DNA of 7,283 bases from assembly GCA_031548675.1 (NCBI GenBank), contig JAVBQU010000148.1, forward strand, positions 1 to 7,283. The letters are read 5' to 3'. Source of the DNA: JAVBQU01 sp031548675 (GTDB taxonomy: Bacteria; Bacteroidota; Bacteroidia; Bacteroidales; P3). Positions 1-6,325 of the stretch are shown piece after piece. The notes below the pieces were generated by a model, which searched no databases, was not told the DNA's origin, and was given only the letters and a program-made list of their open reading frames with translations. The position numbers were made by a program, and so were the translations under genes. Each line of letters begins with the position of its first letter. The stretch's first letter is position 1.

Positions 1-1
1 C

Positions 2-385
2 AAAACCCGGAATATAGTTTAAATTGTTGTTAAGCCAAGTCGCTAAACTTGTTCCGGAAAAACCTTCTGTAACAGCATACCAATTTATGGATGCACCTAT
101 AAGCATTACTGCTCCTGATAAAACAGCCGTAAAACGGACACCCATTTTATCTAAAATAATACCTGCAAAAATCAGAAAGAAGATAAAAACATTCAAAAAT
201 GTTTCAGAACCCTGCATGGTACCAAAAGCGGTAGAATCCCAGCCGCGAGTTGATTGCATCAAGTCCTTAATAGGCGAAAGTATATCCATAAAGATATATG
301 AACAAAACATCGCAAATGACAATAAAAGCAAAGCGGTCCAACGAGCTGTCGCCGAATCTCGCAAGGTGTGTAGTTTTTCAATCAT
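2..385 (-). CDS. MFS transporter, N-terminal part (gene runs off the left edge)
   Basis: This is the first 128 codons of a major facilitator superfamily carrier in the inner membrane; the rest lies beyond the left edge. The protein opens MIEKLHTLRDSATARW. Hydrophobic helices follow at about residues 17-37, 62-79 and 86-104. The loop after the second helix reads LDKMGVR (79-85), preceded by a glycine at 75, which matches MFS motif A (G-x-x-x-D-r-x-G-r). The long, tryptophan- and asparagine-containing loop after helix 3 (about 105-125) resembles a Bacteroidota MFS subgroup related to MFSD1-type carriers, but this is recall and the substrate cannot be told. The ATG at 385 is the first start after an in-gap promoter match at 427-434. 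It leaves a leader of roughly 30-40 nt that has no Shine-Dalgarno. The gene is probably transcribed separately from, or in addition to, read-through from the upstream pseudouridine synthase gene. Confidence 0.85.
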   Translation of the reverse strand, partial: MIEKLHTLRDSATARWTALLLLSFAMFCSYIFMDILSPIKDLMQSTRGWDSTAFGTMQGSETFLNVFIFFLIFAGIILDKMGVRFTAVLSGAVMLIGASINWYAVTEGFSGTSLATWLNNNLNYIPGF

Positions 386-426
386 GTTGATATAAATGTT
401 TTAAGTTAATAAATTTTTTTGATGGG

Positions 427-434
427 CAAAGCTA
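427..434 (-). promoter_or_regulatory. Bacteroides-type -7 promoter element upstream of the MFS gene
   Basis: Read on the minus strand the bases are TAGCTTTG, a perfect match to the Bacteroidota housekeeping -7 consensus TAnnTTTG. The site lies in the 75-bp gap between the pseudouridine synthase stop and the MFS start, 41 bp before the ATG. A weak -33 candidate (ATTG, against consensus TTTG) lies 22 bp further upstream. Position, orientation and the A/T-rich downstream leader all fit a promoter. The -33 part is poor and no transcription data are available. Confidence 0.6.
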
Positions 435-460
435 CTATATTTTTAGGAAATAGGAGCAAT

Positions 461-1168
461 TTATTTTTTATTTTCTGATAAGTCAATTTGCTCTTCAAAA
501 AACTTCCATAGAGGTTCATCGGGAACGGGAGCTGTAATCGTTATAGGTTCGTTTCGCGTAGGGTGCATAAATGTAAGTGTACGAGCATGTAAGCTTATCG
601 AAGAAACCTTGTTGGAACGACCGAAACCATATTTCAAGTCGCCTTTTATCGGACAGCCTATATGGGCTAATTGTACTCGTATCTGATGATGCCTGCCTGT
701 ATATAATTGTATTTCCAAAAGGTTGTAAAACTCGCTTCGGGCTATTAACTGATAATGTAATTTGGCTAATGAAGCTCCTGCCGTATTTTCCGATACAACA
801 TAAGATTTATTTTGCGATTCGTTTTTTATCAAATAATTTTCTAATGTATCTTCGGGCTTAGGAGGTTGATTCCGTGTAATTGCCCAATACGTTTTCTCCA
901 TTTCACGGTCATGGATTTGTTTATTTAAGCGGGTTAGGGCTTTGTCTGTTTTGGCAAACAAAACTGCTCCGCTCACGGGTCTATCTAAACGGTGGACAAC
1001 CCCGCAATATACATTGCCGGGTTTATTATAGCGTTTTTTCAGATATTCTTTTACCATATCTGCTAAGCAAATATCGCCTGTTTTGTCTCCATGTACAATT
1101 TGTGATGATAATTTATTAATCACAATTACATGATTATCTTCATATAAGATTTGGCTTGAAATATCCAT
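461..1168 (-). CDS. RluA-family RNA pseudouridine synthase
   Basis: The 235-residue protein should isomerise specific uridines in rRNA or tRNA to pseudouridine in the cytoplasm. The family signature GVVHRLDRPVSGAVLFAK is at about residues 56-73, with the catalytic aspartate at D62 in the HRLD motif. A second conserved block, GRHHQIRVQLAHIGCPIKGD (about 158-177), matches the usual GRtHQIRVhLa...i.GD. There is no N-terminal S4 RNA-binding domain. The size is therefore like E. coli RluA (219 residues), not RluC or RluD, which exceed 300. The usual early NKPaG motif reads NKLSSQ (18-23), so the proline is replaced. The target uridine cannot be assigned, so no gene symbol is given. It lies 42 bp after panB in the same direction with no obvious promoter between them, which suggests cotranscription. 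The ATG at 1168 has no Shine-Dalgarno but is the only start that includes the full N-terminal strand. Confidence 0.93.
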   Translation of the reverse strand: MDISSQILYEDNHVIVINKLSSQIVHGDKTGDICLADMVKEYLKKRYNKPGNVYCGVVHRLDRPVSGAVLFAKTDKALTRLNKQIHDREMEKTYWAITRNQPPKPEDTLENYLIKNESQNKSYVVSENTAGASLAKLHYQLIARSEFYNLLEIQLYTGRHHQIRVQLAHIGCPIKGDLKYGFGRSNKVSSISLHARTLTFMHPTRNEPITITAPVPDEPLWKFFEEQIDLSENKK

Positions 1169-1210
1169 ATATTCGAATTCGCAATAAAAATTTGTCTGTA
1201 TATTTTTAGC

Positions 1211-2032
1211 TTAGTACTGTTCTTTCTCGCTTGGAAAATCCAAGTTCTTCACATCATCTATATATTGCCGTACAGAATTTTGTATTTCATTTCCAAGATG
1301 ATGGTATCTACGGAGGAAACGTGGCGAAAATTCTTGGGTAATACCCAGCATATCATGTAAAACCAATACCTGCCCATCGCATCCATTGCCCGCTCCTATG
1401 CCTATCATCGGTATTTTTAGTTCTTGTGAAATCTTAGTTCCCAATTCTGCAGGAATTTTTTCCAAAACAATTGCAAAGCAGCCTATTTTCTGTAATAGTA
1501 AAGCATCTTCAAACAAACGTTCTGCTTCGGCAGCTTCTGTTGCTCTTACAGCATAGGTTCCAAATTTATTGATAGATTGAGGCATTAATCCTAAATGCCC
1601 CATCACAGGAATTCCGGCAGAAAGAATGCGTTCTACAGATTCTGAAACTTCTTTACCTCCTTCTACTTTTACAGCATCTGCTCCGGTTTCTTTCATAATA
1701 CGAATGGCTGATTCTAAAGCAATCCGGGAATTTCCCTGATAAGTTCCAAAAGGCATATCTACTACTACCAATGCTCGATGAACGGCACGAACAACAGATG
1801 CTCCGTGGTAAATCATTTGATCTAAAGTAATCGGCAAGGTAGTACTGTACCCTGCCATAACGTTGGAAGCTGAATCGCCCACCAAAATCACATCTATACG
1901 GGCAAAGTCAAGCAAACGTGCCATAGAATAATCATAAGCCGTAAGCATGGCTATTTTCTCGCCTCTTTGTTTCATTTCTGCTAATTGCAGAGTAGTAATT
2001 TTCGCTTTATCGCTAATATTAGCTGTTGACAT
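1211..2032 (-). CDS. panB: 3-methyl-2-oxobutanoate hydroxymethyltransferase (PanB)
   Basis: PanB transfers a hydroxymethyl group from 5,10-methylene-tetrahydrofolate to 2-oxoisovalerate to give ketopantoate. This is the first committed step to pantothenate and coenzyme A, in the cytoplasm. The 273 residues match the family's usual length (E. coli 264), and the TIM-barrel motifs are all present. They are TAYDYSMARL (31-40), the Mg-binding VGDS with D53, VDMPF with D92, VEGG with E124, GHLGLMPQS (145-153), the catalytic-glutamate region LEKIPAEL with E191, and IGIGAGNGCDGQVLVLHD (210-227). By alignment from memory these correspond to E. coli D45, D84, E114 and E181. The protein looks intact and active. 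panC and panD are not in the window. The start is only 8 bp after the stop of the EamA permease gene, so the two are very likely cotranscribed and possibly translationally coupled. Confidence 0.98.
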   Translation of the reverse strand: MSTANISDKAKITTLQLAEMKQRGEKIAMLTAYDYSMARLLDFARIDVILVGDSASNVMAGYSTTLPITLDQMIYHGASVVRAVHRALVVVDMPFGTYQGNSRIALESAIRIMKETGADAVKVEGGKEVSESVERILSAGIPVMGHLGLMPQSINKFGTYAVRATEAAEAERLFEDALLLQKIGCFAIVLEKIPAELGTKISQELKIPMIGIGAGNGCDGQVLVLHDMLGITQEFSPRFLRRYHHLGNEIQNSVRQYIDDVKNLDFPSEKEQY

Positions 2033-2040
2033 ATGTAAAA

Positions 2041-2997
2041 TTATTTTTTGTTATTATCTATATTTTGAGCCGCATAAGCAGCAATTTTCTCTTTTTCCAT
2101 ATCTGCCCTCGATTTGCTGATGGTAACCAAATACACCCCTGAAAAAATAAGAATACCTGCAAAAGGTTTTTCCCAAGAAAAAGTATCCTGCCCTATGGAA
2201 ATAGCTACCCATGAGGCAATAAAGGGCTGTAAATAATTATAGGTACTGAATGTTGTCGGACGGATACGCTTTAAAGCCACGGGAATCAATAAATAAGTGA
2301 TAAATGTAGCTCCTGCCAAAACATAGCCAATCCTCCATAAAATATGAGGTTCTAACAATTGAGCTATCTCAATGGTTTGTACATGGGTGTAACAAAATGG
2401 CAGAGACATTAGTGTTCCAGACAGAAACATCCATTTCATCAGCGTGATGGGATGATAGCGTTGTGAAACTGGTTTCGACATTACTAAATAAATAGCATAA
2501 GAAACACTGCTTAAAATACAAAGCATATTCCCCATAAGTCCCGATACGGAACTATTTGCAGTATGGGTTTGTGTAAGAATAATAATGCTGGCTCCGGCTG
2601 CCCCTAACAATACGCCTCCGGCTTTTTTCCATGTAATAGGCTCTTTAAGCACAACAGCGGCTATAACCATTACCAGAACGGGAGTTAGAGTAATAATCAT
2701 CGACGCATCTATCGGCGATGTGTTATTAAGCCCTACTATAAAACTCATCTGATTGAGTACTAACCCAAACAAACCTCCTAATATAAGTATCTTTACATCC
2801 TCTTTGGCAATTTTTTCGCGGGGTATAAACAGCGATGCTATCCAAAAAGCACAAGTTCCGAATAGCAGACGCAGCATAGTCATGGCTATTGGATCTATAT
2901 GCTTAGGCATCAGGCTTTTTGCAATGGGAATATTCAATGCAAAAATGATGGATGTTATTAAAATAGCAAGATGTCCTTGCAATTTGGTTTTATTCAT
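2041..2997 (-). CDS. EamA/DMT-superfamily permease
   Basis: The 318-residue inner-membrane protein has the duplicated five-helix layout of drug/metabolite transporters: a first EamA repeat at about residues 8-142 and a second at about 154-294. Hallmarks are the LKEPITWKKAGGVLLGAAG segment (117-135) closing repeat 1, and the equivalent run from QPFIASW to GILIFSGVYLVT (257-292) closing repeat 2. The short charged C-terminal tail (295-318), rich in K, E, D and N, should lie in the cytoplasm. Family members export or import amino acids, nucleotides, vitamins or drugs, and the substrate cannot be read from sequence. Tight linkage to panB makes a pantothenate-pathway compound or its branched-chain precursor a possible guess, no more. 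The start at 2997 follows an A-rich leader without a clear Shine-Dalgarno, 49 bp after the glycosyltransferase stop. No good promoter match is seen in that gap. Confidence 0.93.
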   Translation of the reverse strand: MNKTKLQGHLAILITSIIFALNIPIAKSLMPKHIDPIAMTMLRLLFGTCAFWIASLFIPREKIAKEDVKILILGGLFGLVLNQMSFIVGLNNTSPIDASMIITLTPVLVMVIAAVVLKEPITWKKAGGVLLGAAGASIIILTQTHTANSSVSGLMGNMLCILSSVSYAIYLVMSKPVSQRYHPITLMKWMFLSGTLMSLPFCYTHVQTIEIAQLLEPHILWRIGYVLAGATFITYLLIPVALKRIRPTTFSTYNYLQPFIASWVAISIGQDTFSWEKPFAGILIFSGVYLVTISKSRADMEKEKIAAYAAQNIDNNKK

Positions 2998-3033
2998 GTA
3001 AAATATACTTTCTCTTTTTGTTTGGTAAGTAAA

Positions 3034-3048
3034 GATTTTATTAAAATC
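3034..3048. repeat. Perfect A/T-rich inverted repeat over the glycosyltransferase stop codon
   Basis: GATTTTA-T-TAAAATC is a perfect palindrome with 7-bp arms and a single central base. It overlaps the TGA stop of the glycosyltransferase gene and sits about 37 bp before the permease ATG. The arms are too A/T-rich and the centre too tight for a convincing terminator hairpin. It could be a protein-binding site or chance in A/T-rich DNA. Confidence 0.35.
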
Positions 3049-5005
3049 AATTTCCCACGCTTCTTATTTCTTTCAAGAGCAGGCTAAGGTCGGTAGAAAC
3101 TTTATAGTTTCGAGCATATAACAAATTAAACTTATCTATCAATTCATCTGATAATAAATTATTTTGAAAACCTTCTGTAAGATGAATAACTGAAGGTTTA
3201 AGAAGAGGCAGGTTTTGCAAATTACCAGAGCCGCCATATCCGACCCAAGTTTTATTTCCTACTAATGTTCTAAAAATATTGGGAAACAAATGTGTGCGTT
3301 TCTTAGCAATGCAAAGCAAAACAGGGCTTATTATCAAAAACAACAAAGAGATTCCGATATCGAACAAACGTTTATTCCGTCTGTTCTCCGGACTATTTAT
3401 TGCACTGATATTGTGTATGTATAATTCGTCTGAGGTATTAATAGAATTACTTCCGATAATAAAAATGCTTTCGGGCGGGGCTATTTTAAAATTAATTTTC
3501 GATAAACTTAACTCTGACATGGATTGCATAATCTGCCCTGATGAAATATTTTTAGAACAGAAAATAATCTCATCTATTTTATAGACTCTCAATATTTCAT
3601 TTATCTGCGTGATGTTTCCGATAAAGTTAGGGTTGTCGATTACATCATCTTTACAGGTAGAAACCATACCGATAAATTCGGGAACTACGGCTGATGAACG
3701 CAGCAAATCGGCTACACGGATGGTCTCTTCTGTTTCACCTATGATTACAAATCTCTTGTTTTCAGAACGTTCTATTTGAAAAGACTTGATTTTTAAGGCA
3801 TGCAGAATCCAGCGGATGCTAACCAAAGATATCAATGCCCAAATGGAACCTAAGATAATCATTACCCTCGAATAGCGGTATTCGGGTTCGAGCAGGCTGT
3901 AAATAACTAAAATAAGCAGACTTCCTATCAGCAAACCTTTTTCTATCTTAGCAGGTTTTACCGGCTTTTCGTAACCGCCTGCAAAAAACACACATATAAG
4001 CCAAATAAGAATATAAATAGGCACAGCTATATGTAGGTATTCCCGAGGAAAATAAGTTGTATTATTGAAAAAATACTGCGACCAATAATGCTGTATAACG
4101 GCAAATCCTCCCCATAAAACCAAAAAATCGAGTACCGGCAGGAAAAGATTTTTGCTAACTCTTTTTATCAGAGATAAGAACGCTTGTAAGAAAATGGCTG
4201 TTTGTATGCAGAAAGTAAAGATTTTGGCATTCTTTTGCGAGAAATGTTTGCGGGCAAATATCGCCATTGCATTGTGAAAAGTATAAACATAGTTCAGACT
4301 TCCCTTTTTGGTGCTTTCTCCTTTGTAATGGATAATCCGTGTTTCGGGAAAATAATAATTCTTATAACCTGCCTGCATAATGCGATACGACAAATCTATA
4401 TCTTCTCCGTACATAAAAAAGGTTTCGTCGAGCAAACCTGTTTGGTCTAAAACCGAGCGGCGCATCAGCATAAAAGCACCTGCCAGAATTTCTATTTCGC
4501 AGGTTTCTTCATTACTCAAATGCCCCAAATAATAACGGGCATATTTTTTCGATTTGGGAAATAATTTGATAAGCCCCGAAATTTTATAGAAAGCTACATC
4601 CGGTGTAGGTATTCCGCGTTTAGATTCGGGAAGGTATTTACCTTCGCCGTCTATCATTTTTACCCCCAACCCTCCGGCTTGCGGATGGGCATCCATAAAG
4701 GCTGTACATTTACTAAATGTATCGGCTTCTACCACCGTATCGGGATTGAGCAAAAGTACGTATTCTCCTGAAGATATACGGATAGCTTGATTATTGGCTT
4801 TCGAAAATCCTACGTTATCTTTATTTTCTATTAAAATAACTTCGGGAAATTTCTCTTTTACCATTGCACACGAACCATCTACAGAATTATTGTCTACCAC
4901 ATATACCTCTACAGCCATACCCCTACCCGCTTCGCGAACGGAATAGAGACATTGCTCCAGAAAATATTTTACATTGTAGTTTACTATAATAACTGATAAC
5001 TTCAT
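3047..5005 (-). CDS. Family 2 glycosyltransferase fused to a degenerate sugar-phosphate transferase-like membrane region
   Basis: This 652-residue protein should act at the inner membrane in building a surface polysaccharide or other glycan. Residues 1-230 are a GT-A fold family 2 domain of the rhamnosyltransferase-like type: VVDNNSVDGS (36-45), NVGFSKANN (64-72), LLNPDT with the metal-binding-type D89 (85-90), YGEDIDLSYR (199-208) and IIHYKGEST (224-232). A hydrophobic stretch at 263-283 is followed by four helices at about 289-308, 324-343, 356-373 and 380-398. A Rossmann-like domain then starts KRFVIIGET (417-425) and ends near 540. The C-terminus has NKRLFDIGISLLFLIISP (544-561), typical of the re-entrant helix of polyprenyl-phosphate sugar-1-phosphate transferases, then NIFRTLVGNKTWVGY (576-590) and YKVSTDLSLLLKEIR (634-648), which match that family's end. 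The catalytic KFRSM-type segment normally lying between is absent. Acceptor and sugar are unknown. The gene sits 75 bp after the antiporter gene. Confidence 0.9.
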   Translation of the reverse strand: MKLSVIIVNYNVKYFLEQCLYSVREAGRGMAVEVYVVDNNSVDGSCAMVKEKFPEVILIENKDNVGFSKANNQAIRISSGEYVLLLNPDTVVEADTFSKCTAFMDAHPQAGGLGVKMIDGEGKYLPESKRGIPTPDVAFYKISGLIKLFPKSKKYARYYLGHLSNEETCEIEILAGAFMLMRRSVLDQTGLLDETFFMYGEDIDLSYRIMQAGYKNYYFPETRIIHYKGESTKKGSLNYVYTFHNAMAIFARKHFSQKNAKIFTFCIQTAIFLQAFLSLIKRVSKNLFLPVLDFLVLWGGFAVIQHYWSQYFFNNTTYFPREYLHIAVPIYILIWLICVFFAGGYEKPVKPAKIEKGLLIGSLLILVIYSLLEPEYRYSRVMIILGSIWALISLVSIRWILHALKIKSFQIERSENKRFVIIGETEETIRVADLLRSSAVVPEFIGMVSTCKDDVIDNPNFIGNITQINEILRVYKIDEIIFCSKNISSGQIMQSMSELSLSKINFKIAPPESIFIIGSNSINTSDELYIHNISAINSPENRRNKRLFDIGISLLFLIISPVLLCIAKKRTHLFPNIFRTLVGNKTWVGYGGSGNLQNLPLLKPSVIHLTEGFQNNLLSDELIDKFNLLYARNYKVSTDLSLLLKEIRSVGN

Positions 5006-5080
5006 GAATTGTGTTTGTTGAGCTGTTTAATTGTTTTTGTTATCTTTTCTTATCAACTTCTATCGTATTTTCCTATACTT

Positions 5081-6310
5081 TCACGACATCGGTTCTAAGT
5101 CGAAACTCTTTTTGAGCATAAAAGGTGTAGTTAAAGTAGTGAGCACACCCATAATTACCAAAATAGAGAATATTTCCAAATTAATAACGCCTGATTTATA
5201 GGCTACATTGGCTATAACCAGTTCCATAATTCCACGTGCATTTAATCCAATTCCCATAATCAACGATACACGGCTATTCATGCCTGCCATTTTTCCACCT
5301 ACAAACCCACCGACAATTTTAGATAAGTAAGCTACAAGAATTACAGCTATCAATAATCCATAATTATGTATTGCCCCAAAATTAAACTCTAAGCCTATGC
5401 CTGCAAAAAATATTGGAGCTAAAAAACCCATTGCCAATCCATTGGTGGTATTTTGTATGGTTTTCATGTGTTCTCTTCCTATCAATTTTTCGCTCATCAG
5501 CATGGAGGCAAAAAATGCCCCTATAATAAAATGAAATCCTAAAAGTTCGGTAATGGTGGCAAATGCAAGAATAAACATAAAGAACAGGGCAAATAAGGAT
5601 TCTTTGCCTCTTAGGAATGCCAATATTTTATTAAGGTTATTTTCTATATAATTTCCCCGGTCGGAGAGCTTTTTCATGATGTAATAACTTACCGACAGGA
5701 TTACCAGAAAAGCAGCCAGTTTCAGCAATGAAATACCTGTAACTATCAGTACCGACTCCCATTTCATATCTGAACCTTTCACATTCAGGATAATTCCTAA
5801 AATAGCCAATGCCAGTACATCTTCGAAAATAGCTACGGCTATGATTTTCTGCCCTGCACTCGAATTGATTTTCCCGAGATCCATCAATATGCGGATACTC
5901 ACAGGCAGAGCAGTTATGGCAATACAGAGACCTATAAAAATCGTAATCATAACATCTTGCCCAAAAGCGTATCCTACAGCAAAACCGCTGAAAATGGGGA
6001 CAAAAAACGCCATGATGGAAAGGATAATATTTTTCCCTTTCATGTATTTCATAATCTCGTCCACATTAATTTCGAGACCGGCAATAATAACGAGCAGAAA
6101 TACACCCAAGTCGGAAATAACAACAATTTCTTCGGTACGATGGATAACATTGAAGAGCGTAGGTCCTAAAATAATACCTGCCAATATTTCGCCTATCATG
6201 GCAGGTTGTTTGAAGCGCTCGAAAACTTCTCCTAAAAGTCTTGCAACTACTAATAAAATCAGTAGATTGGTAAAGAAGGGTAACTCAAAATGCGATATGC
6301 CTATATTCAT
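5081..6310 (-). CDS. CPA2-family cation:proton antiporter (Kef/NapA-like)
   Basis: This 409-residue inner-membrane protein has about 12-13 helices and should exchange Na+ or K+ for protons. Family motifs are clear: GEILAGIILGPTLF (40-53), SDLGVFLLVIIAGLEI (66-81), ITALPVSIRILMDLG (132-146), FEDVLALAILGI (162-173), FFAGIGLEFNFG (301-312), the conserved helix lysine K331 in YLSKIVGG, and NARGIMELV (357-365). The ion-binding helix carries E163-D164 where relatives have DD, ND or QD; the second aspartate, essential in the family, is present. The protein ends soon after the last helix. It has no C-terminal RCK/TrkA-N or universal-stress domain of the kind found in full-length KefB/KefC, so no nucleotide or glutathione gating is expected. 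It starts 15 bp after the stop of the ZIP gene, so the two are almost certainly cotranscribed. The ion preference cannot be set from sequence. Confidence 0.93.
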   Translation of the reverse strand: MNIGISHFELPFFTNLLILLVVARLLGEVFERFKQPAMIGEILAGIILGPTLFNVIHRTEEIVVISDLGVFLLVIIAGLEINVDEIMKYMKGKNIILSIMAFFVPIFSGFAVGYAFGQDVMITIFIGLCIAITALPVSIRILMDLGKINSSAGQKIIAVAIFEDVLALAILGIILNVKGSDMKWESVLIVTGISLLKLAAFLVILSVSYYIMKKLSDRGNYIENNLNKILAFLRGKESLFALFFMFILAFATITELLGFHFIIGAFFASMLMSEKLIGREHMKTIQNTTNGLAMGFLAPIFFAGIGLEFNFGAIHNYGLLIAVILVAYLSKIVGGFVGGKMAGMNSRVSLIMGIGLNARGIMELVIANVAYKSGVINLEIFSILVIMGVLTTLTTPFMLKKSFDLEPMS

Positions 6311-6325
6311 TTTTTATATTAACAA

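Noticed and set aside
24..395. Plus-strand open frame of 123 codons
   Set aside because: It lies opposite the MFS gene, whose minus-strand frame has clear membrane helices and motif A. The plus-strand product is lysine-rich with no recognisable domain.
577..1119. Two plus-strand open frames (577-861 and 880-1119)
   Set aside because: Both are opposite the RluA-family gene, which has the catalytic HRLD motif on the minus strand. They show no domain of their own.
1171..1180. ATTCGAATTC, overlapping short palindromes in the leader of the pseudouridine synthase gene
   Set aside because: Palindromes of 6-8 bases are expected by chance, and there is no second copy or promoter nearby.
2753..3001. 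Plus-strand open frame of 82 codons
   Set aside because: Mirror of the permease N-terminal helices with no independent support.
3279..4450. Plus-strand open frames at 3279-3584 and 4202-4450
   Set aside because: Both lie inside the large glycosyltransferase gene and have no recognisable motif.
5006..5080. The largest internal gap (75 bp), examined for a promoter or terminator before the glycosyltransferase gene
   Set aside because: It is A/T-rich with no TAnnTTTG match on the coding strand and no G/C-containing hairpin, so no element can be supported.
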